From Legionella sp. MW5194 (GTDB lineage Bacteria > Pseudomonadota > Gammaproteobacteria > Legionellales > Legionellaceae): DNA of 64,000 bases. Of the stretch, positions 44,584 to 54,967 are shown one piece after another. The stretch is from assembly GCF_016864235.1 (NCBI RefSeq), contig NZ_CP045732.1, positions 2,728,001 through 2,792,000 of the forward strand, given 5' to 3'. The position numbers were made by a program, and so were the translations under genes. A model generated the notes under the pieces. That model had not been told where the DNA came from, did no database searches, and worked only from the letters and a program-made list of their open reading frames with translations. Position 1 is the first letter of the stretch. The number at the start of each line of letters is the position of its first letter.

Positions 44584-46245
44584 TTATTTTTCCCATTCGG
44601 CGATTTTTTTCATTAAAAAGCCGGCGCCGTACAACACCACACCGGTGAGCAACAGGCATAAGATTCTAACCAGAGTGGGTGTGGACGCCGCATCGTAAAG
44701 CAGCGCCTTACCGGCCGCAAAACCTAACACCACAAGGGCTGATTTCGCCATGGTTTTATCGCGGCGCTGATAGGCAAACGCCATGACGGCAATGGCGTAA
44801 AACAACCAGCAGGCCGATACTGCGAGCGAGCCGTAAGGATCCGCAAGGCGGTAAAATCCGGCAATGGCCAATGCATGGGCCGCGCCCAGCAAAACCGAGC
44901 CCTTCTCGTCATTGTGAGCTAAATCGTCGCGGCGATAAATAAGGACTAGCCATGTGCTGATCAAAGCAGCAAAAGCGACCGTGAGCCAGGATGCCGGACC
45001 GTCACTTCCGAGCATGCTTGAACGCTGCAGAAGATGGTTAATAATATTGATGTACTCAATGGCAAGAACAATAAAGCCAATCAACGCTGGAACATACCAC
45101 GTGCCCCTGTCTTTCATCGAGGAAGGATTAAAGGGCAAAAAGGCGATTGCCAGCATCATCACCACATACAGCCAGGGTTTGATGTCAGCCGGCAACAGTT
45201 CAATATAAAACGAATGAAACAAAACAATGGCTACAAAAGCAAAAATCACCGACTGACTTTTAATCCGGCCGTCAGGAAACCAGCGTTTAGCCGAGGCATA
45301 CAGCGCAAGCAGCAAGCCAGCAAACACCAGGGACAGCCAGGGCGCCAGCCCTGGATAACTCCGATCGATATAAAAGTACTCCATGGCATAAAACAGCATG
45401 AGGACAGGGAAAAAACCCCAGGCTTCCTTTTCTGTCAATTCCTGCTGATTCACGCGGGTAAATAAATAGGTGCCCAGGGCAAAAATGAGAAAATGCAAGG
45501 CCAGTACGATGGCAATCGTCACATCATCCTTTAAATCAAGGCCAATAAGCGACGTGATGAGTATGGCGAGATAGGCCGCAATGATGGTCATTATCCGTGA
45601 CCGCAGCCAGATGGAAAGGGTTGCAAAGGTCAGGGAGCAGCATACGAAATAATAGACGGTAAAAAGCGCCTGGGTGTGGAAACCAAGAATAACCGGAGAA
45701 AGGTAAGCCCCTACTGCGGCACAAAGGGCATAGACATCGTGCTTTATTTTCAAATACAAGCCAATGCACAGCAACGACACCAGCGACATCAGAATCAATG
45801 CCGCATCAACCGAGACCAGCGCGTAAAGGCGGTGAGCGGCAAAAACGGAAAGATAGAGAATTATCACCCCCGCCGCCGGCAACAGGCTTGCATAGCCCCG
45901 GTAAGTAGAAAGCATTGCCAGGCCGGAGCCGATTAAGCTCATCCCGAACACCGCCGCAATGACAATTTGGCGCGCAGGCGTTAACCAACCGCTGTCAATG
46001 GATAATTTAATAATGAAACCGGCCGCCAGTACAAAACACACCACCGCAATCGTGCCCAGCCAATTCCCGGAGTTGGATGAGGTTTCCAATGCCTTTAAAT
46101 CAACCTCCCTGACAGGGGATACAGGGGCTTTCGGCTCATGCCAACCGGATTGCGTCGGCGGCGCGGGAAGAGACAGCTTTTTTTCAATCACAGCAAGGCG
46201 CGCTTCGATGGCGTGTAAGCGTTGTTCAAATTGGGTCAAATCCAT
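44584..46245 (-). CDS. DUF2339 polytopic membrane protein
   Basis: The product of about 553 residues has a short N-terminal coiled coil (FEQRLHAIEARLAVIEKKL), a Pro-rich linker and then around 14-16 hydrophobic helices from NWLGTIAVVCFVLAAGF onwards. This is the layout of the DUF2339 family of inner-membrane proteins of unknown function. I chose the ATG at 46245 because GGGG lies about seven bases upstream; a start at 46266 adds seven residues and has no such site. Possibly cotranscribed with the phosphoesterase gene 64 bases upstream. Confidence 0.86.
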   Translation of the reverse strand: MDLTQFEQRLHAIEARLAVIEKKLSLPAPPTQSGWHEPKAPVSPVREVDLKALETSSNSGNWLGTIAVVCFVLAAGFIIKLSIDSGWLTPARQIVIAAVFGMSLIGSGLAMLSTYRGYASLLPAAGVIILYLSVFAAHRLYALVSVDAALILMSLVSLLCIGLYLKIKHDVYALCAAVGAYLSPVILGFHTQALFTVYYFVCCSLTFATLSIWLRSRIMTIIAAYLAILITSLIGLDLKDDVTIAIVLALHFLIFALGTYLFTRVNQQELTEKEAWGFFPVLMLFYAMEYFYIDRSYPGLAPWLSLVFAGLLLALYASAKRWFPDGRIKSQSVIFAFVAIVLFHSFYIELLPADIKPWLYVVMMLAIAFLPFNPSSMKDRGTWYVPALIGFIVLAIEYINIINHLLQRSSMLGSDGPASWLTVAFAALISTWLVLIYRRDDLAHNDEKGSVLLGAAHALAIAGFYRLADPYGSLAVSACWLFYAIAVMAFAYQRRDKTMAKSALVVLGFAAGKALLYDAASTPTLVRILCLLLTGVVLYGAGFLMKKIAEWEK

Positions 46246-46309
46246 TGAGTGCCCCGACGTTTCCATTTGATTGATCTAATGGTAATCCTATCTGCGGCAA
46301 ATGGGTATC

Positions 46310-47077
46310 TTAGCGGGCAAATTCAATATTGAATTTTTCCTGAGGAATGAATTGGCCTTTATTAAACACATATTTGTCTACCCCACAAGTCAATCCTTCC
46401 TGATTGATCACATAAAAACTGTTGAATTTATCGCGGGTACGTACGCAGGATAACGAGCCGGCGTGGAGGATCATGGCATTATCCTGGTTGTTTTTTTCAA
46501 TGAGAGTGATATTGGCAAAATGCAAATGACCGGTACAGACAATGTGGATTGGGCTTTGCTTCAAGTAGTCAATGAACTCCTGCGTGTTAATTAATGGATT
46601 GTGCATGCCTTCGAAATAGTGGAAGTTATGATGAAAAAACAGAATGTTCAGATGCTGCCCGGATTCCTGAAAAAAAGCCTTCATTTTCGCCAGTGACTCC
46701 TGCGACAGCCGCCCGTCCTTGAGTGCATAGGGATGCACCGAATTAAGGCCCAGGATCCGGCACTCCGCATTGCTGAAACTGACTTCCAGTTCGGAGGACA
46801 CATGGCGCTTGTACTGTTTAAAAGGCCACAACAGGCGGGCAAGCGTATTGAAAAAAGGGATATCATGATTACCGGGTATGACGAGATAGGGCGCATGCAG
46901 CCTTGCTAAAAATTCAGCCAGCGCCTTGAATTGCCAGCTTCGCGCACGTTGTGTCAAATCACCGGAAATGATCAGTAAATTCGGTTGAATCAACGCACAG
47001 GCCTCGTGAAATGCGTCCGGTATGGTTTCGATGTGGTGGCCAAAATGCAAATCGGAAATATGAATAATTTTTATCAT
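46310..47077 (-). CDS. Calcineurin-like metallophosphoesterase
   Basis: The 255-residue protein has the complete two-metal site: DLHFGHH (DxH), IISGDLTQR (GDxT), IPGNHDIPF (GNHD), LFFHHNFHYF and GHLHFANI (GHxH). Such enzymes cut phosphodiesters such as cyclic nucleotides or lipid headgroups; it is cytoplasmic, without signal peptide. The ATG has GGGACGGA upstream. Confidence 0.92.
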   Translation of the reverse strand: MIKIIHISDLHFGHHIETIPDAFHEACALIQPNLLIISGDLTQRARSWQFKALAEFLARLHAPYLVIPGNHDIPFFNTLARLLWPFKQYKRHVSSELEVSFSNAECRILGLNSVHPYALKDGRLSQESLAKMKAFFQESGQHLNILFFHHNFHYFEGMHNPLINTQEFIDYLKQSPIHIVCTGHLHFANITLIEKNNQDNAMILHAGSLSCVRTRDKFNSFYVINQEGLTCGVDKYVFNKGQFIPQEKFNIEFAR

Positions 47078-47303
47078 TCCGTCCCTTGCCCCTTTCGTTT
47101 TTCTTAGTCAGTGAGGGTAGTCAAGCCTTAACCAGAGTATAGCGTGGCATTCAACGGGCTGCATTTTATCCCATGCCAATTGAGAGACTCATCATGCGGG
47201 ATAGCAATCCCCAATCATTGATAAAAGTCGCTTATCCTATACTTATATTAATGTTCACAATACAAGCGGGTGAAATCAAAAGACGATAACCAAGGAGGGT
47301 TCT
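47078..47303. other. Intergenic region between divergent phosphoesterase and dehydrogenase genes
   Basis: A 226-base divergent gap. It should hold both promoters; a TATACT at about 47239-47244 preceded by TTGATA is a poor-spaced candidate for the dehydrogenase. I see no coding frame, repeat or RNA gene. An AAGGAGGG Shine-Dalgarno lies just before the ATG at 47304. Confidence 0.4.
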
Positions 47304-48479
47304 ATGAAAGCATTATGTTGGCATGGAAGCAATGACATTCGGCTGGATTCAGTCCCTGAGCCTTCACTCATCAATGAGCACGATGCCATTGTAAGAATCA
47401 CAGCGACCGCCATCTGCGGTTCCGATCTTCATCTCTACCATGGATTGATGCCAACCATGGAAAAAGGCGACATTTTAGGCCATGAATTCATGGGCGAAAT
47501 CGTCGATGTAGGCGCTGCCTGCGGTAAAAAATTAAAAATCGGCGATAAAGTCGTCGTACCGGCGATCATTGCCTGCGGTGCATGTCATTATTGCCGGGCT
47601 GAACTGTTTTCCCTCTGTGAGACCTCTAATCCGAATGAAAAACTGGCCAAAGCCCAATTGGGGCAAGCGCCAGCCGCGGTTTTTGGATTTTCTCATCTCC
47701 TCGGCGGGTATGCCGGAGGGCAGGCAGAATACGTCAGAGTCCCCTATGCCGATGTGGGTCCGATTAAAATCCCTGAGGGTCTGCCCGATGAACAGGTTTT
47801 GTTTCTTTCTGACATTTTCCCCACCGGCTACATGGCCGCCCTGAATGGCGACATCCAGCCCGGGGATACCGTCGCGGTGTGGGGATGTGGCCCTGTTGGC
47901 CAGTTCACCCTGCGTTCAGCCTGGATGCTTGGCGCGGGCCGGGTGATTGCCATTGATTGCCTGCCCGAGCGTCTGCGACTGGCGAGGCAATTTGGCCAGG
48001 CTGAAACCATAAACTTTAAGGAAGAAGATGTGTTTGATGCCTTAATGGCAATGACAAACGGCAAAGGGCCCCGTGTTTGTATTGATGCGGTGGGTTGCGA
48101 AGCGCATACCGGCTTTACCTTTGATGCCATTTCCGATCAGATAAAAGAAACTGTTTACTTAAACTCCAACCGGGCTCATGCTCTGCGTGAAGCCATTCAA
48201 TGCTGTGCAAAGGGAGGACATGTCTCTGTGCCTGGGGTATATATTGGCTATGTTGATAATTTTCCTTTTGGAATGCTAATGAACAAGGCATTAACGGTCA
48301 AAACCGGCAATACCCACATGCAGCGATTTTTACAACCTTTACTTGAAAAAATACTGGAAGGCGACATTGATCCTTCGCAAATCATCAGTCACCGCCTAAG
48401 GCTTGATGAAGCAGTCAAAGGCTATGAATTATTTGCTTCCAAACAGGATGGTTGCACTAAAGTTGTGCTTGTGCCCTGA
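47304..48479 (+). CDS. Zinc-dependent alcohol dehydrogenase (formaldehyde dehydrogenase-like)
   Basis: The 391-residue medium-chain dehydrogenase carries the catalytic zinc site ([23 protein letters not shown]), the structural zinc lobe ([15 protein letters not shown]), an insertion with [21 protein letters not shown] typical of glutathione-independent formaldehyde dehydrogenase-like enzymes, and the Rossmann motif WGCGPVGQF. It would oxidise an alcohol or aldehyde adduct with NAD. It has a strong AAGGAGGG site and is monocistronic. It is a longer relative of the 13189-14226 enzyme, not a close copy. Confidence 0.9.
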   Translation: MKALCWHGSNDIRLDSVPEPSLINEHDAIVRITATAICGSDLHLYHGLMPTMEKGDILGHEFMGEIVDVGAACGKKLKIGDKVVVPAIIACGACHYCRAELFSLCETSNPNEKLAKAQLGQAPAAVFGFSHLLGGYAGGQAEYVRVPYADVGPIKIPEGLPDEQVLFLSDIFPTGYMAALNGDIQPGDTVAVWGCGPVGQFTLRSAWMLGAGRVIAIDCLPERLRLARQFGQAETINFKEEDVFDALMAMTNGKGPRVCIDAVGCEAHTGFTFDAISDQIKETVYLNSNRAHALREAIQCCAKGGHVSVPGVYIGYVDNFPFGMLMNKALTVKTGNTHMQRFLQPLLEKILEGDIDPSQIISHRLRLDEAVKGYELFASKQDGCTKVVLVP

Positions 48480-48488
48480 GCAATGGGC

Positions 48489-49358
48489 TCATGAAGGTTT
48501 GTCGATGGTGATAAGGCGCAGGCCTTGCGGAATGATTTTATAGCGCAAAGGGGATTCCATGCGCCGGACGTCGCCATCCAGCGACACGTTGAGTTCAGCA
48601 AAGTCCTGACAATGAATTTCAATGGGCGATTGCGACGCTCTGAATTCAAAATTGCTTCTGCGATTAAGCAGGGTACGAAGGATTTTGAGTAACCGCAAGC
48701 GGCCATGCCTGAAAAAATAAAGCCCCAGCCGCCCACTGGTAAACGCTTCGCGTTTGAAGGTGGCAGGAAATTCATAGGTGTAGAGATTATTGCTTACCAT
48801 CAAAAAAGACGTACGCAAGGACAAGACGAATTCCTCGTTTTTGACGCTTAACGACAGGGTTGGATGCTTGCGCAGGCTGTCAATAAGGCTTGGGATGTAG
48901 CTTAACCATTTATAATATTTTCGGCTGTATAAATCGCGCCGGCGGGCAAATTTGGGGTAAAAGCCAATCGAGGAATTATTGACAAACACCTGGCCATTGA
49001 CTTCCGCCAGATCAATCACAGTGGTGGTGCGCTGTTTTAAAGCCTCCACCAGGTCCTCAACCGTTAACGGCAACACCAATTCCCTGGCGAAATGATTCAG
49101 GGTGCCCAGGGGAAGCACCCCCATTACGGTGCTGGTGTTCGCGCAATAATGAGCGGCGGAACGCACCGTACCGTCGCCGCCGCCGACTAACAGGGTGTCG
49201 TACTTCGGCTGGCAATCTTCGAGGGTTGCATCAAGATCCTCGGCATCGACTTCATACAGATCATAATCCATACCCGCCGCTCCCAATCCCTGAAGGAAGG
49301 GTGCTGCCGACTGGGCATTCTTAGCCTGTTGATTGATGATAACCGCGAGTGCGGTCAT
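48489..49358 (-). CDS. Diacylglycerol kinase-like lipid kinase
   Basis: The 289-residue protein starts MTALAVIINQQAKNAQ and has the catalytic LLVGGGDGTVRSAAH motif, then PLGTLNHFARELVLP, and a C-terminal beta-sandwich ending DGDVRRMESPLRYKI, as in DgkB/YegS lipid kinases. It phosphorylates a lipid or sphingoid-type substrate with ATP at the inner face of the membrane. Start at 49358 with GGGGGAGG directly upstream; the frame opens ten codons earlier without support. Confidence 0.9.
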   Translation of the reverse strand: MTALAVIINQQAKNAQSAAPFLQGLGAAGMDYDLYEVDAEDLDATLEDCQPKYDTLLVGGGDGTVRSAAHYCANTSTVMGVLPLGTLNHFARELVLPLTVEDLVEALKQRTTTVIDLAEVNGQVFVNNSSIGFYPKFARRRDLYSRKYYKWLSYIPSLIDSLRKHPTLSLSVKNEEFVLSLRTSFLMVSNNLYTYEFPATFKREAFTSGRLGLYFFRHGRLRLLKILRTLLNRRSNFEFRASQSPIEIHCQDFAELNVSLDGDVRRMESPLRYKIIPQGLRLITIDKPS

Positions 49359-49545
49359 ACCTCCCCCTTTTTTATGGTTATACAACAAGCGTAGTTGGCC
49401 AATAGCCGCTTCACAAGCCTTGCGCTTGCAGTGAAATGAACCCTTATGGGGGGGTTAGTGCTGTTTTTGGCAAAAAAACATAAAAAAGTCCAAAAAGTCA
49501 CTCATTTTAAACTATGCTCTAAATAGAACAAAAAAAAGGGAAAAG

Positions 49546-50409
49546 ATGATGTTAGTCAATACCTTAAAAGACATGAGGGATTTTTTGCATGCCCAACTGT
49601 GTTATCAATTGTTCATTACGCCCATTCCCATGCCTGTTGAAAAGCAGTATCGGGCCTTTGCCGAGCGCGCCTGTGAATACATTGCCAGCAAGCGGTCAAC
49701 GCTGATTGAGCGGCATTCACCGCGTCATCATGTGTTTCATCATTTTGACCAGCCTGACAATCCTGCCGCTAAAAAAATATTGATTACCCATGGCTGGATG
49801 TCGCGGGCCGCCTACATGGTAAAACTTATCCGCCATCTCCATCAGCAGGGGTATGAGGTTTATGCGCTGGATTTTCCGGCTCATGGCGAAGCCAAAGGGC
49901 TGCAATTGACCTGGACCGATGCCGTGACCATCCTCCGTGACACCATCAACCATTTTGGCCCCTTCCATGCGGCCATAGGTCATTCCTTTGGCGGCGCCAT
50001 GCTGCTTAATACCCTGAATCTGGCCAATCAGTTTGACGAATGGCAACTTAAGTCTTCGCCTGAGCGCATGGTTCTCATCGCCTCTCCCACGCTCATGCGC
50101 ACGCCAGTAAGCCGCTTGGCGAGGCAACTGCGCCTGAGTGGTCAGGGTTATCGCGAATTACGCAATATCTTTCGGCAGAATGCATCAACAGAAATTGAGA
50201 AACTTCATTTTCGCCATTTGGTTAATCGCAGCCAGGTTCCCATTCTTTGTATCCATGGCAGTGAAGACAGCACGATTCATCCTGTCGAATCCATTCGTTT
50301 TTGCCAACAATACCCCCATGCCGCGTTAAAAATTATTCCGGGCATTGACCACGTTGAAGTGCTGATTGATTCCCGTGTGGAACAGGAAGTCAGCCATTTT
50401 CTGGCCTAA
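49546..50409 (+). CDS. Alpha/beta hydrolase (lysophospholipase-like)
   Basis: The 287-residue hydrolase has the oxyanion region ITHGWMSRA, the nucleophile elbow GHSFGGA, an acid in IHGSEDSTIHPV and the catalytic His in GIDHVEVL. It is intact, unlike the 25436-26140 protein. The ATG is preceded by AAAGGGAAAA. It converges on the ABC permease gene with a 4-base overlap. Substrate unknown, an ester or lipid is likely. Confidence 0.88.
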   Translation: MMLVNTLKDMRDFLHAQLCYQLFITPIPMPVEKQYRAFAERACEYIASKRSTLIERHSPRHHVFHHFDQPDNPAAKKILITHGWMSRAAYMVKLIRHLHQQGYEVYALDFPAHGEAKGLQLTWTDAVTILRDTINHFGPFHAAIGHSFGGAMLLNTLNLANQFDEWQLKSSPERMVLIASPTLMRTPVSRLARQLRLSGQGYRELRNIFRQNASTEIEKLHFRHLVNRSQVPILCIHGSEDSTIHPVESIRFCQQYPHAALKIIPGIDHVEVLIDSRVEQEVSHFLA

Positions 50410-51539
50410 TCCAGCGTGCGGCGGTAGCGTTTATAACCAATGGCCATCATCACCACGGCAAACAGCATGATGGGGATGGTTTCCTGCCAGACGTCCCAAA
50501 AGCCGTTTCCTTTCAGTAGAATTCCTCGCACAATGATGAGGAAATGAGTCAGGGGCAGAATCGATCCTACCCATTGCGCCCACTCCGGCATGCCCTGAAA
50601 GGGGAACATGAAACCGGATAACAAAATAGAGGGCAAAAAGAAAAACATCGCACTTTGGGCCGCCTGCAACTGCGTTGACGCCATGGTAGAGAAGGTTAAT
50701 CCCATGACCAGATTAGCGAAGATAAAAGGCAGACAACAGATCATCAGCAGCAGGATGCTGCCTTCCATGGGCACACCGAATAACAATTTGGCCAGTATCA
50801 AAATAATCAGAGCCTGCAGGTAACCCACGATTATATACGGCAGCAGCTTGCCGATCATCACTTCCAAAGGACTCACCGGGGTGGCCAGCAGATTCTCCAT
50901 GGTACCCAGTTCGTATTCACGGGTGATGACCAGTGCGGTCACCACCACCAGCGTCATCGTCATCACTACCCCGAGCAAGCCGGGAACAATGTTGTAGGAG
51001 GTAATCGCCAAAGGATTATAAATGGTATGAACCTGAGGCTGATAAGGCGGGATTTTCGGGCTTAGGCTTGCCAGCGGACCGGTTAATTCTTTCTTTAACA
51101 CCAGCGAGGCCAATTCAACAAAGACATTCACAGCCCGACTGGTTGCCGCCGGATCCGTGGCATCGGCTTCGAGTAACAACACCGGCCTTAGCCCCTTGGC
51201 CAAATCACGGGAGAAATTTGGCGGAAAATTAATCACAAACTGCACTTTGCCGCGTTTGAGCAAACGATAGGCCTCTTCTTCAGTCAGGGCAGGCGCTACG
51301 AATTTAAAGTAAGTGGAATTTTCCATGCCGCTTAAAATGCGGCGGGTCAACGGACTGGGATCATTATTGACGATGGCGGTAGGCAAATGGCGGGGGTTGT
51401 TGTTGATGGCAAAGCCAAACAGGATGAGTTGCAGCAGGGGAATAAAAAGAATCATGCCGAACGTGGCCTTATCACGCCGCATTTCAATGAATTCTTTGAC
51501 CATGATGCCAATGAGTCCGGAGGCAAACGGGGTTTTCAT
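50406..51539 (-). CDS. ABC-2 type exporter permease (YbhR/YhhJ-like)
   Basis: The 377-residue permease has an N-terminal helix (residues 20-45), a large extracytoplasmic domain (50-175) and five further helices (180-370), the ABC-2 layout with ITREYELGTMENLLATPVSPLEVMIGKLLPY. It forms the membrane channel of an exporter with the upstream ATPase and HlyD gene, overlapping the ATPase gene by ATGA. Such systems export drugs or hydrophobic compounds. Confidence 0.92.
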   Translation of the reverse strand: MKTPFASGLIGIMVKEFIEMRRDKATFGMILFIPLLQLILFGFAINNNPRHLPTAIVNNDPSPLTRRILSGMENSTYFKFVAPALTEEEAYRLLKRGKVQFVINFPPNFSRDLAKGLRPVLLLEADATDPAATSRAVNVFVELASLVLKKELTGPLASLSPKIPPYQPQVHTIYNPLAITSYNIVPGLLGVVMTMTLVVVTALVITREYELGTMENLLATPVSPLEVMIGKLLPYIIVGYLQALIILILAKLLFGVPMEGSILLLMICCLPFIFANLVMGLTFSTMASTQLQAAQSAMFFFLPSILLSGFMFPFQGMPEWAQWVGSILPLTHFLIIVRGILLKGNGFWDVWQETIPIMLFAVVMMAIGYKRYRRTLD

Positions 51540-52462
51540 TGCGTTTTTCCTTCCGATTGTTTGACTAAGCTGATGAAAGCGTCCTCCAGAGTGGGTTCAA
51601 TTGCCTCCCAACGTATGGAGTAGCGTGCGGCCAGTTGACTCAGTTCGTTTTCCACGCGCTTTTTGTCATAGCCGCACACATGGATGCGGCTACCGAATAA
51701 AGCGGATTGCACAATACCTTGCAATTGTTTGGTTTCCTGCAATAAGCGGGTGGTCACTTCGCCTGAAATCTCCCAGGTACCGAGTTGGGTCGTGGCGATC
51801 ACTTCATCTACCGTGCCCGTCACCAGTAAATCGCCATAGGCCAGATAAGCGAGACGGGTACAGCGCTCTGCTTCATCCATGTAATGGGTAGACACCAGCG
51901 TGGTAATGCCCTGTTCGCTCAAACTGTGAATTTTATCCCAGAATTCCCGTCTTGCGATGGGGTCTACCCCCGCTGTCGGTTCATCCAGCAACAGCAAATC
52001 AGGATCATGCAACAGGCAGGCAGCCAGCGCCACACGCTGTTTCCAGCCCCCCGATAATTGCCGGGTTAATTGATTGCGGCGGGGGGTTAATTCCAACTCC
52101 TCCATCGCCTGCTCAACCCGTTCTTTGCGTTTATCGACGCCATACACCCGAGCGACAAAATTCAAATTCTCCTCGATGGTCAAATCCAGGTAGTAACTGA
52201 ATTTTTGAGTCATGTAGCCGACGTGTTGCTTTATTTTTTTGGATTCCGTAAGAATGTCATAGCCTAAGCATTGACCCTCCCCCTTGTCCGGAGTTAATAA
52301 CCCGCACAACATCCGGATGGTGGTGGTTTTACCGCTGCCATTGGGTCCAAGAAAACCAAAGACTTCGCCGCGTTTAACCAGCATGTCAATGCCGTTGACG
52401 GCGATTTTGCCAGCAAAGGATTTTGTTAAATTGTGGACATCAATAATGGCATCCCTTGTCAT
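51536..52462 (-). CDS. ABC exporter ATPase (YbhF-like half)
   Basis: The 308-residue ATPase has Walker A GPNGSGKTT, Q-loop YMTQKFSYYLDLT, signature QLSGGWKQRVALA and Walker B LLLLDEPTAGVD, and a C-terminal extension (about 220-305) typical of drug-export ATPases. It is a single ATPase domain, whereas E. coli YbhF is a tandem one. Middle gene of the HlyD-ATPase-permease operon with ATGA overlaps on both sides. Confidence 0.93.
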   Translation of the reverse strand: MTRDAIIDVHNLTKSFAGKIAVNGIDMLVKRGEVFGFLGPNGSGKTTTIRMLCGLLTPDKGEGQCLGYDILTESKKIKQHVGYMTQKFSYYLDLTIEENLNFVARVYGVDKRKERVEQAMEELELTPRRNQLTRQLSGGWKQRVALAACLLHDPDLLLLDEPTAGVDPIARREFWDKIHSLSEQGITTLVSTHYMDEAERCTRLAYLAYGDLLVTGTVDEVIATTQLGTWEISGEVTTRLLQETKQLQGIVQSALFGSRIHVCGYDKKRVENELSQLAARYSIRWEAIEPTLEDAFISLVKQSEGKTQ

Positions 52463-53403
52463 CGTAACAACACCGTCACGGGCTGACCCGGTTTAAAGGC
52501 ATGGAAATTGTCAAACCGGGCCTGCACGCGAAAAACCAGTTTGTCGTAATTCTCGCGGCTATAGATGAGGGGCGGCGCGTATTCCGCTTCCGGTGCGATA
52601 TAGCTGATTAGCGCCGTGTTGTCAGGCTGACAACTACTGCAGGTAAAATTAATTTTTTTACCGATGCTCATACGCGCCAATTCCTCTACTGGCACGTAAA
52701 ATTCAATGTGAACATTTTCAGGCGTGAGCAAGGATACCACCGCCTGCTGCGCACCAACAAACTCCCCCGGGCGGTAATAGGTATCAAAAATCACCCCGGC
52801 TGCAGGCGCATGCACTGTTTTTTGCGCCAATTGCCACTTGGCTTCATTGAGCTTTGCCGCGATCGCCTGAATCTGCGCTTCCTGCGCCTTGATCTGGTCG
52901 CTGCGGCTGCCCATCTTTGCCAGCGTTAAATTGGCCTCATACTGATCCCTTAACTTTTTCTGCTGATCATAGGTGGCAAGAATCTCATCAAGACGATCTT
53001 TTTCAATGGCATTTTTCTGATAAAGGCTCTGGTAGCGCTTCACCCGGATTTCCGTCAGTTTTATCTGGGCGTTCACTTGTTCAATCTGCGCCTCAATGGC
53101 CTCTACCTCTGGGGCACGGCGCGGATTTTTTAAATCCTTAAGCAGACTTTTGGCCTGTTCCAGATCACTGGCGTATTGCTTAATCACCTGTGCCTGCGGC
53201 TCGGGATCGAGTTGAAAAAGCCGTTGACCTTTAGTCACCGCCTGGCCGCGTTTAACCAGCAATTGTTGCAGAATGCCTGAATTGGGTGAGGCCAGGTAAA
53301 TATTATCGCCTTCGACATAACCCTGGTAATGCCGCTCGCCGGAATGGCCGCAGCTTAGCAGGAGAAGGGTCAGGACAATAATCGCGTAATGGTTGATTTT
53401 CAT
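52459..53403 (-). CDS. HlyD/membrane-fusion protein of an ABC exporter (YbhG-like)
   Basis: The 314-residue protein begins with a lipoprotein signal (IIVLTLLLLSCG, Cys18 as lipidation site), then a biotinyl-lipoyl-like strand set, a coiled-coil hairpin (about 75-180, many Gln/Lys/Glu) and a beta-barrel (VHAPAAGVIFDTYYRPGEFV). It bridges the permease at 50406 to the outer membrane. First gene of the operon; promoter upstream in the 53404-53615 gap. Confidence 0.91.
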   Translation of the reverse strand: MKINHYAIIVLTLLLLSCGHSGERHYQGYVEGDNIYLASPNSGILQQLLVKRGQAVTKGQRLFQLDPEPQAQVIKQYASDLEQAKSLLKDLKNPRRAPEVEAIEAQIEQVNAQIKLTEIRVKRYQSLYQKNAIEKDRLDEILATYDQQKKLRDQYEANLTLAKMGSRSDQIKAQEAQIQAIAAKLNEAKWQLAQKTVHAPAAGVIFDTYYRPGEFVGAQQAVVSLLTPENVHIEFYVPVEELARMSIGKKINFTCSSCQPDNTALISYIAPEAEYAPPLIYSRENYDKLVFRVQARFDNFHAFKPGQPVTVLLR

Positions 53404-53615
53404 AGCGTTTCAAGTTTAAAGCCTCGTTTGAGTATAATGAATTGCCACTGAACTTGCAGCTATTCCTGCTAAATCCTGTGCTTGGCAGGTTGCCCTTCTG
53501 CCCATTTCTGCCTACCATTTAATTTTCCTGTAGCGTTATGGCTTGTCTCTTTGGCCTGCTAAAATGGATTTTCCGGTATTGCTAATCAGCGATTGGTCTT
53601 TCAAAGGATAATGAC

Positions 53616-54965
53616 ATGAAATTCGATTTGATTGTTCTTGGCGGCGGTAGTGGCGGCATGGCCAGTGCCGTACGGGCGGCGAAACACGGTGCTAACGTGG
53701 CCGTGGTTGAACAGCAGTATCTCGGTGGCACCTGCGTTAACTTGGGCTGCGTACCTAAAAAAATGATGTACAACAGCGCCAACATTGTAGAAACTTTACG
53801 TAAATCGATTGATTACGGTTTTGCACCGACCAATATCCGCTTAAATTGGCAAACCCTGGTGCAAAAGCGCAATGCCTATGTCGCCAGTCTGCGGGAAATT
53901 TATGGCAAGCGCTTCAGTCAATACAAAATGACGCTTCTAAGCGGCACAGGGTTTTTTGTTGATGCCCATACCATTGAGGTGGCAGGCGAGCACTATAGCG
54001 CTCCGCACATCATCATCGCCACCGGCGGTGAGCCCAGCATGCCGACTGATTTGCCAGGAATTGAGCATGCCATCAATTCCGATGGTTTTTTTGATTTAGC
54101 CGACAAACCCCAAAAGGCTGCCGTCATCGGCAGCGGCTACATTGGTGTGGAATTAGCAGGCATTCTTCAAAGCTTAGGCACAGAAACCCACTTGTTAATC
54201 CGCGGAGAAACCCCGTTGAGCCGTTTTGATGCCCTGCTAGGCGACACCTTGATGCAGATTATGCGGCAACAGGGCCTGCATGTGCATGTCAATCATCACG
54301 CCAAGGAAATCAAAACCGATAGTCAGGGTAAAAAAATCATCGTCTGCAAAAGCGGCTCGGTCATTGACACGCTGGATACCGTCATTGCCGCCGTTGGGCG
54401 CTCCCCCCGTACAGCCCATTTAAACCTCGACACCATCGGTGTGACAATGGATGCTCGCGGTTTAATCACGGTCGACAAATACCAGAATACATCCGTGGAA
54501 GGGATCTACGCCATCGGTGATGTGATTAACGCCCCGGCCCTGACCCCTGTCGCCATTGCAGCCGGCCGCCGCCTCTGCGACAGGCTGTTTGGCGGTGAAA
54601 AAGAAGCCCACTTAAATTACGACAACATCCCGTCCGTGGTCTTTAGCCACCCTCCCATTGGCAGTGTGGGACTCAGCGAGGCAGACGCTGTCAGCAAGTT
54701 CGGTAAAGACACCATCAAAGTCTACAGTACCCGTTTTAATCCTATGTTTGATGCATTCAGCAGTGAAAAAACACCCACGGCGATGAAACTCGTCACTTAC
54801 GGTAAAGAGGAACGCATCGTCGGCCTGCACGTCATTGGTTATGGAGCGGATGAAATGCTGCAGGGATTCGCGGTTGCTGTTAAAATGGGCGCCTGCAAAC
54901 GCGATTTTGACAACACGGTCGCCATCCATCCGACCAGTGCCGAAGAATTAGTAACCATGGTGTAA
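53616..54965 (+). CDS. gor: Glutathione-disulfide reductase
   Basis: The 449-residue flavoprotein starts [24 protein letters not shown] (FAD site split here for length: [10 protein letters not shown]), has the redox-active [13 protein letters not shown], the NADPH site [15 protein letters not shown], and the C-terminal [11 protein letters not shown] with the catalytic His of the partner subunit. It keeps glutathione reduced. Followed 2 bases later by the carbonic-anhydrase-like gene, so the two are cotranscribed. Confidence 0.94.
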   Translation: MKFDLIVLGGGSGGMASAVRAAKHGANVAVVEQQYLGGTCVNLGCVPKKMMYNSANIVETLRKSIDYGFAPTNIRLNWQTLVQKRNAYVASLREIYGKRFSQYKMTLLSGTGFFVDAHTIEVAGEHYSAPHIIIATGGEPSMPTDLPGIEHAINSDGFFDLADKPQKAAVIGSGYIGVELAGILQSLGTETHLLIRGETPLSRFDALLGDTLMQIMRQQGLHVHVNHHAKEIKTDSQGKKIIVCKSGSVIDTLDTVIAAVGRSPRTAHLNLDTIGVTMDARGLITVDKYQNTSVEGIYAIGDVINAPALTPVAIAAGRRLCDRLFGGEKEAHLNYDNIPSVVFSHPPIGSVGLSEADAVSKFGKDTIKVYSTRFNPMFDAFSSEKTPTAMKLVTYGKEERIVGLHVIGYGADEMLQGFAVAVKMGACKRDFDNTVAIHPTSAEELVTMV

Positions 54966-54967
54966 AA

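Noticed and set aside
53404-53615. Possible small RNA behind a TATAAT at 53433
   Set aside because: Only a -10 box and weak pairing were found; no terminator. More likely a promoter region between divergent hlyD and gor.
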